The notes beneath the pieces were generated by a model, which saw only the letters and a list, made by a program, of their open reading frames with translations, made no database searches and was not told the DNA's origin. Shown here piece after piece: positions 9,301 to 21,700 of a stretch of 64,000 nt of DNA. The DNA is from Nocardia tengchongensis (GTDB lineage: Bacteria > Actinomycetota > Actinomycetes > Mycobacteriales > Mycobacteriaceae). The stretch is from assembly GCF_018362975.1 (NCBI RefSeq), contig NZ_CP074371.1, positions 5,642,001-5,706,000 on the forward strand, given 5' to 3'. Positions within the stretch are counted from its first letter, which is position 1; the number at the start of each line of letters is the position of its first letter. Both the position numbers and the translations under genes were made by a program.

Positions 9301-9754
9301 GCTCGGCGTGCCTAGGGTCGGGGCCGAGGACAGCTTCTTCGTGCTCGGCGGCGACAGCATCCTGTCGATCCGGCTGGTGGCGCGGGCCAAGGCCGAGGGC
9401 CTGAGCTTCTCCACCAGGACGTGTTCGTACACAAGACCGTCGCGGGTCTGGCGGCCATCGCGACCGAAGCGGGCGAGGCCCCCGGATTGGCCGAGCTCCC
9501 CGGTGGCGGCACCGGCCCGATGCCGCTGTCGCCGATCATGCACGCCATGCTCGATCGCGGTTACTACGGCCGCTTCGCGCAGGCCGCGCTCGTGCAACTG
9601 CCGCCGGAGGTCGATCGCGCGGGTCTGGTGCGTGCACTGCGTGCCTTGCTGGACCGCCACGACATGCTGCGCGCGGTGCTGCGCGAGAGCGATGCGGCGG
9701 ATCGGTATGTCGAGGTGCTCGCTCGCGGCGCGGTCGACGCCGAGGCCGCACTGA
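6320..9754 (+). CDS. NRPS segment 1: C1-A1-T1 (in frame to about 9417)
   Basis: C1 (about residues 30-450) starts FPLTSAQRGIWFAQHL and has the active-site HHIALDG at residues 159-165. Its surroundings (WYQRAHHIALDGF and VAQYVEIVGELD) closely resemble the EntF condensation domain, a type that takes an acyl or aryl starter. A1 has the ATP-binding YTSGSTGTPKG at 629-639, YNEYGPTE, YRTGD and NAFGKLD. T1 carries LGGDSI, the form usual before epimerization domains. After about 9417 the frame is lost; the last 110 codons to the stop at 9754 are out-of-frame sequence. Confidence 0.85.
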   Translation: MRQSNSGIESNPDRSSSSPTGTFQPQLDIFPLTSAQRGIWFAQHLAESTPISVAQYVEIVGELDAELLAEACRTAGREFGSGHMRLIEVDGEPCQYIDPDNGAPVTVIDLREHADPVATAHAMMAEDYSAPLNLRNDALVTAIVFQVGVDHYLWYQRAHHIALDGFAAVTMLHRMTALYNAWVRAEDPEPCEAQDLRLVAEQDLAYRDSTRLENDRQHWLDHLAGAPPVVSLAARVSKPTIHPALVSTELADDTARLLDTVALDHDKSVTPIIVAAFAAYLARMTGSDEVLLSLPVSGRHSAVLRRSGGMVANVVPLRVRVADRSVGELIAAVKGELTSALRRQRYRQEDIFHDMGIARDETASFGPAVNLMMVENEVVLGNTTGRLHVLTSGPTADLFINIYPGAGKESTHIDFQGNPNSYSHDELAGHHRRFRMFFHEFLAGGPEAAVGTLPLLDAQERSSLLPVRGPSAVETRLLPEILTESARRNRHGSAIVSDGRTMTYSELDARSSQLARQLIALGCGPDTAVAIMLRRSVESVVATWAVAKSGAAFVQMAPDYPANRIEHMVADSGATVAITVDALRGRLPEGMRTVVLDDPAPRAQFDSGPISDADRTHPLRPSNIAYMTYTSGSTGTPKGVQVTHTGLANLVADRAATFGIDTNSRVSYALSPSFDASLEQFLTCFANGSTLVIVPPEVTGGDPLTQLLAEEHVTHLTLTPTMLATVDPALSPDVQVVVVGGDVCPPHLVERWTSSAAMYNEYGPTESTVTAAGAVLTPGHATTVGGPIRGVEAMVLDRTLQPVPRGTAGELYLAGPGLARGYSHLFVETAARFVADPYGGIGARMYRTGDIARWTGENGDTALELMGRSDFQIKIRGYRIEPGEVDATLTTHEDVDQSVTVPVRNNVGTTVLASYLVPVSGRRIDTAEILRFAHDSLPPHLVPAVFLTLDSLPVNAFGKLDRRALPKPEFGTEPAGRAPATAREKTIAGLFAEVLGVPRVGAEDSFFVLGGDSILSIRLVARAKAEGLSFSTRTCSYTRPSRVWRPSRPKRARPPDWPSSPVAAPARCRCRRSCTPCSIAVTTAASRRPRSCNCRRRSIARVWCVHCVPCWTATTCCARCCARAMRRIGMSRCSLAARSTPRPH

Positions 9755-12700
9755 CCGAGGTTCGGATCGAGCGCCGCGCGACGCCGCCGAGATCGACAAA
9801 CATCTCGAGGATGCCGCAGACCGCTTGGATCCCGACAACGGTGTTCTCGTGCAAGCGGTCTGGATTCAGGACCGCACCGGTTTCGGACCCGACCTGCTGT
9901 GGCTGGTGATCCACCACCTCGCGGTCGACGCGGTGTCGTGGCGCATCCTGCTCGGCGACCTCGCGCTGGCCTGGACGCAGGGCGCGCACGGCAATCAGCC
10001 GCACTTCAGCCCGGTGACCACCTCGTTCCGGCGGTGGGTGCACGGTTTGGCCGACCAGGCGCCGGACCTGCGTGCGTCGGAGCTCGACCGGTGGAAAGAC
10101 GTTCTCGGGCGCGACGATCAGCTGCTCGGTTCGCGTCGCCTGATCCCCGATCGTGACACCGTGGCCACGGCCGGCCGGATCAGTGAGCGGATTCCGGCGG
10201 CGGTGACCGAGGCGGTGCTGACCACCATTCCCGAGCGATTCCACTGCAGCGCCAACGATCCGCTGATGGCGGCGCTGGTGCTCGCGCTCGGTGAGTGGCG
10301 GCGTCGACGCGGGATGGCATCGACGGGAGAGTCGATCCTGTTGGAAGGCCACGGCCGCGAGGAGCAGGCCGTGCCGGGCGCCGATCTGAGCGCCACCGCC
10401 GGCTGGTTCACCAGCCGCTTCCCGGTCCGGATCGACTGGGACGACATCGATCTCGACGACGCCCTGACCGGCGGCGCGGGTGCTGGACTGGCGATCCAGC
10501 AGGTCAAGGAGCAGCTGCGCGCGGTGCCCGGCAACGGCATCGGCTATCAGGTGTTGCGGTATCTGGATCCGCAGGGCCGCGCCGAGCTCGCGAATCTGAC
10601 CGAACCGCAGATCAGTTTCAACTACCTCGGACGGGTGGGCCTGGGCGAACGCTCCGGACCGTGGACTCCGACAACCGAATTCACCTCGCTCACCGCGACG
10701 ACCGATCCGGCGATGGCATTGCCGGCCGTGCTCGATGTGAACGCGATCGCCGAAGCCGGGCACGACGGCCTCGAACTCGCAGTCACCTGGGAGTTCGCCT
10801 CTGGCGTACTGGGTGCCGAAGAGGTCGAGGAGCTGGCCGGGCTGTGGGTTCGGGCCCTCGAGTCGCTCGCCGATCACGTCCGGTCCCGGACCGCGTCGAG
10901 CTTCACGCCCTCCGACTTCCCGCTCACCGCGGTCTCCCAGCCCGATGTCGATCGCTGGCTGCGCGAGTACCCGTCGATGACCGATGTGTGGCCGCTGACC
11001 GACCTGCAGTCCGGGCTGCTGTTCCACACGATCTATGACCGCGAGGGCGCCGACGGCTACATCGTGCAGGCGGCGCTGACCTTCGCGGGCAGGTGGACGG
11101 GGACCGGATGTGGCGCGCGGCGCAGGTGCTCATCGACCGGCACGACAGCCTGCGGACCGCGTTCGTCACCGGTGCGGACGGTCCGCGTCAGATCGTCCTG
11201 CGCGACGCCACGGTCGATTGGGCCGACTCCGACGTCAGCGGCGACGACCGGCAGGCGGAAGCGCTGCGGCAGATGGCGGCCGCGGCAGCGGCGCCGTTCG
11301 ATCCGGCGTGCCCACCGCTGGTGCGTTTCCATCTGGTGCGCACCGGCGTCGACCGGTACCGGTTGCTGGTCACCAACCACCACCTGGTGCTGGACGGCTG
11401 GTCGATGCCCCTGCTGATCCACGAGCTGCTCACGCTGTACCTCTCCGACGGCGATACCGCCGAGCTCGCGCCCCCGCGCTCCTACCGCGAGTACCTGCGG
11501 TGGCTGCAGGTTCAGGATCGTGATGCCGCGACCGCCGCCTGGCGGGAGATGCTGGCCGGGATCGAGGGTCCGACGCGGGTGACGAACGGGCCGCAGCGGG
11601 CCGTCACCGCCGACGCCGGCGAGGTCGGCTTGAATCTGGATGCGGCGACCACCGCCGCGCTGCTGGGTCTGGGCCGCTCCCATGGCGTCACCCCCAATAC
11701 GGCGCTGCATGTCGGTTGGGCGTTGCTGGTGTCGGTGCTGGCCGGTCGGTCGGATGTGGTGTTCGCCAATACGGTGTCGAGCCGTCCGCCGCGGATCCCC
11801 GATGTCGAGCGCATGGTCGGGCTGATGATCAACACGCTGCCCGTCCGCGTCCGCCTCGAACCCGGCGAGTCCGTCGGCGACCTGCTGATCCGGGTGCAAT
11901 CCGAGCAGGCCGCGATGCTGGATCACCAGCACCTCGGTTTGGCGGAGCTGCAGCGGGCGGCCGGTGTCACCGACCTGTTCGACACCGCGACGGTGCTGGA
12001 GTCCTATCCGTTCGATCGGGAACTGCTGGCGCAGGATCTGTCCGCGGCCGGATTGCGGCTGCTCGAGATCGACGCGCACGATGCCACGCCGTATCCGCTG
12101 AGCCTGCAGGTGACCCCGCCGCGGCCGAGTCGCGCCGGTGGACCCGAGGACGGCGAACCCGGAACCTACACGGTGACACTGAAATTCGCGACCGACCGAT
12201 TCGATGCGGCCGAGGCGCGCACCCTGCTCGAACGATTCGAGTTGCTGCTCACGCAGATCGTCGGCGACCCGGCCCGCACGGTCGGCTCGATCTCCACCTC
12301 CGGCGATGCCGAACGCGCACAGCTGCTTTCGATCGACGGCGGGCAGCCGGCCGCGGACCTCATGCTCGGCGACATCCTGTCCGAGACCGCGCGTAGACAT
12401 CCCGGCGCCGTGGCCGTCCGGTCCGGCGATATGACGTGGACCTATGGTGAGCTGGAGCGTCGCGCCGACCGGTTCGCTCGCCTGCTGATCGGTCACGGCG
12501 CTCGCCCCGAATCGATCGTCGCCCTGGTCCTGCCCCGTTCGGCCGAACTGGTTGTCGCGATCTGGGCGGTGGCGAAGACAGGCGCCGCCTTCCTGCCCGT
12601 GGATCCCGGCAATCCTGCTGCGCGGATCGGGGAGTTGCTGGCCGACTCGCGGGCCACGCTGGGTGTGACGACACGTGCCATGGCGCAACGACTTCCGGAC

Positions 12701-15700
12701 ACCGTCGACTGGTTCGTGCCGGACGCCTGCTCCTCGGAGGCCGACCAGGCACTCCCCCTCCTGCCGGCCGTGCCCACCGGTCTGTCGGCCGACAATGCGG
12801 CCTACGTGATCTACACCTCGGGATCGACCGGCACTCCGAAGGCGGTTCACGTCAGCCATCGGGGTCTGGCCGATCTGGTCGCGGCGCAAGCCGACGCGTT
12901 CGGGCCCACCCCGGATTCGATGGTGTTGCAGGTCGCGTCGCCGGGTTTCGACGCCTGCGTATCGGAACTGCTGCTGGCGCACAGCAGCGGCGCCTGCCTG
13001 GTGGTGGCGCCGCCGGAGGTGTACGCGGGCATCGATCTCGAGGAATTGCTTCGGTCGCAGCGGGTTTCGCACGCGATCATCACTCCGTCGGTGCTCAACA
13101 CCATGGATCCGTCGGGACTGCCTGCGTTGACCACGCTGGCGGTCGTCGGCGAGGCGGTCGGGCCCGACACCGTGAACCGGTGGGCGCCCGGCCGCCGACT
13201 GATGAATCACTACGGTCCGACCGAATGCACGATCTGGGCAACGGGATCCGATGCCCTCGCACCCGGCGATCCGGTGACGATCGGCGGCCCGGTCCGGGGC
13301 GCGACCGCGATGGTGCTCGACCAGTGGCTGCGTCCGGTGCCGGTCGGCGTCGCGGGCGAGCTTTATATCGGCGGGCCCGGCCTGGCGCGCGGCTACGCCG
13401 ATCGGGCGGCGGTGACCGCGTCGCGCTTCGTCGCCGATCCGCGCTCCGCCCGGGGCGAACGGATCTACCGCACCGGTGATTCCGTGCGCTGGGTGCGCGG
13501 CGCGACCGGCCCGGTGCTGGAGTACCTGGGCCGCTCCGACCAGCAGGTGAAGATTCACGGGCTACGGATCGAGCCCGGGGAGATCGACGCGCACGTGGCG
13601 CGGCGCCCGGACGTGGCGAGCGTCGCCACCGTGGCGGTGCAAGGCCCCGCGGGCGAACCGGTGCTGGTGTCCTACGTGGTCGCCGCGCCGGGCACCGCCA
13701 TCGACGTGACGGCCATCGACACCGATCTGGCCGAGAGCATGCCGCGCTACATGAATCCCGCGGCGATCGTGCAGCTCGACGACATGCCGCGCACGCCCAC
13801 CGGCAAGATCGATCGGAAGGACTTGCAGCAGCGCGCCTTCGAGGTGAGTGCCACCGGCGGGAGACCCCCGTCGACACCTGCCGAGCAGACCGTGGCGGAA
13901 CTGTTCGCCGAGGTGCTCCATCTCGACACGGTGTCGGCCGAGAGCAATTTCTTCGCGCTCGGCGGCGACAGCATCGTCTCGATGCGGCTGGTGGCGCTGG
14001 CCCGGGCGGCCGGGCTCACGTTCACGCCGCGAGATGTGTTCGAAGCCAAGACCGTTGCCGCCCTCGCCGCGCTCGCGGACGGCGCGACGGCGGCGGCGCC
14101 GCCGGTCGAGGAAACCCCGCGGCGCTCCGCACTGGACCGTGCGTATCGCGCCTCGGATTTCCCGCTCGTCGAGCTCACCCAGCAGGACGTCGACCGGCTG
14201 GTGGAGCGCTATCCGGCCCTGTCCGACATCTGGCCGTTGTCGCCCATGCAGTCCGGGATGCATTTCCATTCGACGTTCGACCCGGAGGCGGCCGACGACT
14301 ACACCGTCCAGACCATGATCGGATTCTCCGGCAGGGTCGACGGTGAACGCTTGCGACGGGCCCGCGCAGGCCGTGGTGGACCGCCACGACATCCTGCGGG
14401 CCGCGTTCGCCGAGACGTCGGCCGGACCGTGCCAAATCGTCCTGGACCACGCCGAGATCGCATTCCGGGAAATCGATCTCGCCGCCGGCGGCGATGAGCA
14501 TGGCCCGGCCGACCCCGAATCGATCGCCGCGGCGGACGCGGCGGCGGGCTTCGACCTGTCGGCCCCTCCCCTGTTGCGTCTGACCCTGATCCGGCTGGGC
14601 GCGGACTCGGCGCGGCTGCTGGTCACCAATCACCACGTGATCCTCGACGGCTGGTCGATGCCGTTGCTGATGCGAGAACTGCTCGACTACTACGGTTCTC
14701 CCGCACACATCGACGCCGCCGGACCGGCGTCCTCGTTCCGCGACTATCTGGCCTGGCTGGGCCGGCAGGACGTCACCGCGTCCAAAGCGGCGTGGGTGCA
14801 GGCCTTCTCGGATGTCGACGCACCCACCCGGGTGTCGCGCGACGCCGACGCGGTCGGCGCGGTGTCGGCCGGTGAGGTCGGGGCCGAGCTGACCGAGGAT
14901 CGTTTCGCGGCGCTGCGTCGGGTGGCGGCGCAGGCGGCCGTCACCGTCAATACCACCGTCGGCGCGGCCTGGGCCCTGAATCTGCGGGTGCTCACCGGCG
15001 AGACCGACATGATCTTCGGCGCCTCGGTGTCGGGGCGGCCGCCGGAGTTGCCGGGGGTCGATCAGACGCTGGGCATGTTCCTGAATACGGTTCCCGTGCG
15101 CGTCCCGCTCGATCCCGCGATGACGGTGCGCGAGTTGCTGATCGACGTCCAGGCGCGGCAGGCCGGCCTGCTCGACCACCACTATGTCGGGCTGCCCGAG
15201 ATCCACCGCAGTGTCGGCCTGCCCGAACTCTTCGACACCGCCATCACCTACCAGTCGTTCCCCGTCGACCGGAACACGCTGCAGCAGCTCGTCGACGCGG
15301 CGGGCCTGCGGGTGACCGAACTGAGCGGAGTGGACTCGACGCCGTTCCCGCTGAGCCTGGTCGTGGAGCCGCGGCAATCCGAGCACGGTGCGCCGCAAGG
15401 CTTGCGGATCACCCTGCGATTCCACGATCACGCCTTCGACACCGCGGCGGCGCAGCGCATCCTCGACCGCTTCGTCGAGTTGCTGGGCAGCATCGGCGCC
15501 CAGGCCGAGACCCGGCTGGGCGAACTGCCGCTCGACGAGCGACCGCGGCCGTGGTGGCCGGACACGCCGGAGAAGGCCGCGATCCCGCACACGCTGGACC
15601 GCATTCTCGCCGCCTCCGTCGCCGCCGCACCCGACGCGGTCGCCGTGCGCTACGGCGCGGACGCCCTGACCTACCGGCAGCTCGACGAGCGCTCCACCCG

Positions 15701-18700
15701 GCTGGCCCGAGTCCTGTTGCGGCACGGCGCCCGGCGGGGTCAAGTCGTGGCCTCGGTGCTGCCGCGCTCGCTGGCGGCGACGGTCACCCTGTGGGCCGTC
15801 GCGAAGACCGGCGCGGCGTTGCTGCCGATCGATCCGACGCTGCCCGGGGAACGGATCGAATTCCTGCTGTCGGACTCGGGCACCGTGCTCGGGGTGACCG
15901 ACTCCTCCGCCGGGCGGCGTGCCCCCGACGGTGTCCGCTGGCTGGTCCTCGACGAGGAGCCGACCGTGGGCGCGTTGGACACCGTTCCCGCGGTGCCGAT
16001 CATCGACGCCGAACGCGGCGGACCGATTCGGCGCGATCAGCTCGCGTACGTGAGCTACACCTCCGGGTCCACCGGAACCCCGAAGGGCGTGCTGGTGAGC
16101 CATCGCGGCCTGGCCGATATCGTCGCGGCGCAGCGGCGACTGTTCGGCGTGGACCCGATGTCGGTGGTGCTGCAGGTCGCCTCGCCCAGCTTCGACGCCT
16201 CGGTGTTCGAATTGCTGATGGCGCACGGTTCGGGCGGCCGGCTGGTCGTCTCCCCCGCCGAGGTGTACGCCGGGCCCGAACTGGCGGATCTGCTGTCACG
16301 GGAACATATTTCGCACGCCGTGGTGACACCGTCGGCGCTGGCGACGGTTCCGAGCGAGGGCCTGAACGGGCTGCGGCTGCTGGCCACCGCCGGTGAGCCG
16401 GTCGGGCCCGAACTGGTCGATCGGTGGGCTCCACAGCGCACCATGGTGAATCTGTACGGGCCGAGCGAGAGCACGATCTGGGCCACCGCCAGCGATCCGC
16501 TGACACCCGGTGGCGCGATCACGATCGGCAGGCCGGTCGGTCCGGTCGCCGCGGTGGTGCTCGACACCTGGTTGCGGCCGGTGCCGCACGGTGTCGCGGG
16601 TGAGCTGTACCTGTTCGGCGCCGGCTTGGCCGACGGCTATGTCGCCCGCAGCGCGTTGACCGCGGCGCGGTTCGTCGCCTGCCCGTTCGGGGAACCGGGC
16701 CGGCCCATGTACCGGACCGGTGACGTCGTGCGCAGCAGCGCGGACGGCGACCTGGAGTTCCTGGGGCGCAACGATTTCCAGGTGAAGCTGCACGGCACCC
16801 GCATCGAACTGGGCGAAATCGACGCCGCGCTGGGCGCGTTGGCGGAGGTCGCCTACGCGGTCACCGTGCCGCGCCACGATGCCGGGCGGCCGGTACAGCT
16901 GGTGTCCTACGTGGTGCCCGCGGCCGGGTCCGGCGTATCGGGTGCGCAGCTGCGGGCGGCGCTGGCCGAGACCTTGCCGCGGATCATGGTGCCGTCGGCG
17001 GTGATCGTGCTGGACGAGGTGCCGCTGACCGCGAACGGGAAGCTCGATCGCGAGCGGTTGCCCGAGCCGGTCGCGGTCGCCCGCGAGTTCCGCGCGCCCG
17101 CACCCGGAATGGAGCAGCTGGTCGCGCGCGCCTTCGAGCAGGTCCTCGACGTGGACGGGGTGGGCGCCGACGACGACTTCTTCGCACTCGGCGGCGACTC
17201 GCTGAGCGCCTCGCTGGTGGTGGGACGCCTGGGTGCGGCCCTCAACGTGCGCGTACCGGTGCGGGCGGTGTTCGAGGCGCCCACCGTCGGCGCATTGGCC
17301 GCGCGCGCCGGGACACTCACCGGCGGCGAACGGTTGCCGCTGCGGGCCGGAGTGCGGCCCGACCCGGTGCCCCTGTCGCTGGCACAGCAGCGGATGTGGT
17401 TCCTCAACCGGTTCGAACCCGATTCGCCGGCCTACAACATTCCGGTGATGCTCCGGTTGTCCGGACGTCTGGACACCGGCGCGCTGGGCGCGGCGCTCGC
17501 GGATGTGGTTGCGCGCCACGATGTCCTGCGGACCGTCTACCCGGAAATCTCCGGTGAGCCCCAGCAGGTGGTGCTCGTCGAGCCCGCGGTGCCGGTGGAA
17601 CCGGTACGGGTGCCCGCCGATTCGGTGGCGGCCGTGGTGGGCGAGTTCGTGCGCCGCGGATTCGATGTGACCGCGGCGGTTCCGATCCGGGTGGGCTTGT
17701 TCGAACTCGATCCCGAACCCGGCAGTGACTCCGGGGAATTCCTGCTGGTGCTGGTGGTCCACCATATCGCCGGCGACGGTCAGTCGATGGGCCCGCTGGC
17801 CCACGACGTGATGATGGCCTACGCCGCGCGACTGGCCGGGCACGCTCCCGACTGGAAGCCGCTCGGCGTGCAGTACGCGGACTTCGCGTGGTGGCAGCGG
17901 CAGATGCTGGGGGCCGCCGACGATCCGGCGTCGTTGATGTCGGCTCAGCTGGAGTTCTGGCGCACCACCCTCGACGGCGCACCGGACCGGCTGGAGCTGC
18001 CGGCGGATCGGCCCCGCCCGGCGGTTGCGTCGCTGGCGGGCGGCCGGGTGCCGGTGGAGATCGATGCGGGTCTGCACCAGCGGCTCGTCACGCTGGCACG
18101 CTCGCGTGGCACGTCGCTGTTCATGGTGATGCACGCCGCGCTGGCCACGGTGCTGGGACGGCTCAGCGGCACCGACGACGTCGTGATCGGCACCCCGATC
18201 GCAGGGCGCAGCGAACCCGGACTGGACGCACTGGTCGGAATGTTCGTCAACACTTTGACCTTGCGGACCCGGGTCGACGCCGGCGAGCGGTTCGCCGAGT
18301 TGCTGATGCGCACCCGCGATACGGACCTGCTGGCCTTCGAGCACTCGGACGTACCGTTCGAGCGCGTGGTCGAAGAGCTGAAGCCGGAGCGGTCCGCGGC
18401 ACGGCATCCACTGTTCCAGGTGGCCTTGGCCTTCGAGAATCTGTCGGCCGTCGAGGTGGCACTGCCCGGCGTCCGGATCGGCCGGGCCGAGGTGGACACC
18501 GGGGCGACCCAGTTCGACCTGCAACTCGTGCTGTCCGAAGCGGCCGCCGATGCCGGTGTCGCGCAGGGCATCTCGGGCATGATGAGCTTCGCGCGGGATC
18601 TGTTCGACGAGTCGACCGTGGCGGCCATGGTCCGGCGACTGGTGCGGGTGCTCGAAGCCGTCGCCGACGATCCGACCATCCTGGTCGGCGATATCGACTG

Positions 18701-21700
18701 GCTCGCCGTCGGCGAGCGCGCGGAACTCACCTCCCGTGTCGGTGCGCGCGCCGCGGCCGCGCCGGAACCGTCCGGACTGCTGCCGGAGGTGTTCGCCTCC
18801 GCCGTCCGTGACAACCGTGACGGCGTCGCCCTGGTCGCCGATGGCGAAAACACTGTCCTACGCAGAGCTGGACGAGCGGTCGAACCGCTTGGCCAGGTAC
18901 CTGATCGGTTGTGGCGCCGGACCGGAGAATCCGGTGCTGGTGGCGGCGGCCCGGTCGATGGAGTTCGTCGTCGCGTGGTGGGCGGTCGTGAAATCGGGTG
19001 CGGCCTTCGTGCCGGTGGACCCCGCCTATCCGGCGAGCCGGATCGCGCAGATGGTGTCGGATTCGCATGCGACGCTGGGCGTCACGGTGGCCTCGGTGTC
19101 CGCGCAACTGCCCGACGCGGTGGACTGGATCGTGGTCGACGACCCGGCCGTCGCCACGGCGATCGACGGGTCCGACGACGGCCCGGTCGGCGATGACGAG
19201 CGACTGCGGCCGCTGCGGGCCTCGAACGTGGCCTACGTGGTCTTCACCTCTGGATCCACCGGCGTCCCCAAGGGCGTCGCGGTCACCCACACCGGCGTCG
19301 CCGACTTCGTCTCGTCGTACCGCTCGGACTTCGGGCTCGACAAGTCGTCGCGGGTACTGCAGTTCGCGTCGCCCTCCTTCGACGCCACGCTGCTGGAAAT
19401 CCTGATGGCGGTCTGCCGGGCAGGCGCACTGATCGTGGCGCCGACCGGGATCTACGGCGGCGACGAGATGGCCGAATTCCTGCGCACGCAGCGGGTCACC
19501 CACGCCTTCATGACGCCCGCCGCACTCGCCTCGGTCGATCCGGCCGGACTCGACCACGTGCGCGTCGTGATGTCCGGCGGTGACGCGGTCTCGGCGGATC
19601 TGGTGAACCGTTGGGCCGGAAGCGATCTCGCCGGCATCCGGACGTTCCGGGAACTGTACGGGCCGACCGAGGCCACGATGGTCACCACGGCCACCGGGGA
19701 CCTGCATGCCGGTGACCGGCCGACGATCGGCGCACCGCTGCACGGCGTGCACGCGCTGGTCCTCGACTCCCGGCTGCGGCCGGTGCCAGTCGGCGTCGCC
19801 GGAGAACTGTATCTGGCGGGGCCTTCCCTGGCCCGCGGGTACCTGGACAAGGCGGCCGCGAGCGCGGCCCGGTTCGTGGCCCACCCGTTCGCCAAACCTG
19901 GGCACCGCATGTACCGCACCGGTGACGTGGTCCGCTGGAACACCGGCGGCGACCTGGAGTTCCTGGGACGCAACGACTTCCAGGTCAAGATCCGCGGCTT
20001 CCGGGTCGAGCTGGGCGAGATCGACGCGGTGCTGAGCGCGCGGCCGGACGTGGCCTACGCGATCACCACGCCGTGGCGCAGCGACACCGGCCCGACCCAG
20101 TTGGTGTCCTACGCGGTCCCCGAGACCGGGGCGAGCCTCACCGGTGAGGAGCTGCGGGCGGCATTGGCCGAGGCGCTGCCGTCGTATCTGGTGCCCGCCG
20201 CGGTGATGATCCTCGACGCCATCCCGCTCTCCCCCAACGGCAAGCTGGACCGCGGGGCATTGCCCGCACCCGTCGTGCAGGCCAAGCGATTCCGGGCCCC
20301 GGCGTCGCAGGCGGAGGAAGTCGTGGCCGCCGTCTTCGCCGACGTCCTCGGCGTCGAGACGCCGATCGGCGCCGACGACGACTTCTTCGACCTGGGTGGC
20401 AACAGCCTGGTGGCGACCCGCGTCGCCGCCCGGATCGGCGCCGCGCTCGACGAGACCGTCCCGGTGTCGATGATCTTCGAGGCGCCGACGGTCGCGCGGC
20501 TGGCCGCGCGCGCCGAATCGCAGGCCAATACCGGCCGCGTGGCGTTGACGGCACAGGCACGGCCGCAACGGATTCCGCTGTCCTACGCCCAGCAGCGGAT
20601 GTGGTTCCTGAACCGGCTCGAGCCCGGCTCGGCCGCCTACAGCATCCCGATCGTGCTGCGCATGTCCGGGCAACTCGACCTCCACGCGCTGCGCGCGGCC
20701 GTCGCCGATGTGCTCGAGCGGCACGAAGCCCTGCGCACCATCTACCCCTATGCCGAGGGCGCGCCGGCACAGGTCGTCCTGCCCGCCGCGCAGGCGATCC
20801 CGCCGATCACCGCGCTGCCGGTCACGGAATCCGAACTGGACGAAGCACTCTCGGCGTTCACCGCCACGACGTTCGACGTGACCGTCGACGCGCCGCTGCG
20901 GATCCAGCTGTTCGAACTCGGGCAACACGAGTGGGTACTGGCCGTGGTGGCGCACCACATCTGCTGCGACGGCTCGTCGCTGGGCCCGCTGGCCCGGGAC
21001 ATGATGACCAGCTACGCCGCACACCTGGCCGGGGAGACACCGAACCTGCCCGACCTGCCGGTGCAGTACGCCGACTACGCGATCTGGGAGCGGGAGGTGC
21101 TGGGCCGCGAGGACGATCCCGACTCGATACTGCGCGCCCAGATCGACTACTGGACCCTCGAATTGGCGGAACTCCCGGCACTGCTGGAACTCCCCACCGA
21201 CCGGCCGCGACCGCCCGTGCAGACCTACGCGGGCGCGACCGTGCCCCTCACCGTCGACGCCGAACTGCACGCGGCCTTGCAGCAGGTGGCGCGCGAGCAC
21301 CACACCACGCTGTTCATGGTGTTCCACGCCGCGCTGGCCGCCACGCTGGCCCGGCTGGCCGACATGGACGACATCGCGATCGGCACCCCGTACGCGGGCC
21401 GCGGCGAACCCGAACTCGACGATCTGGTCGGCATGTTCGTCAACACCCTGGTGTTGCGGACCCGGCTGACCCCCGCGATGACGCTCACCCAACTGCTCGA
21501 GCATGTGCGCGGGACCGACCTGGCCGCATTCGGGCACGCCGATGTGCCGTTCGAACGGCTGGTGCAGGAGCTCAACCCGGCCCGCTCGCACGCCCACCAT
21601 CCGCTGTTCCAGGTGATGCTGGCCTTCCAGAACATCGGCAAGGCCGACCTCGAGCTGCCCGGGCTGGAGGTGGCGGGCGTGACGCCCGAGACCGACACCG

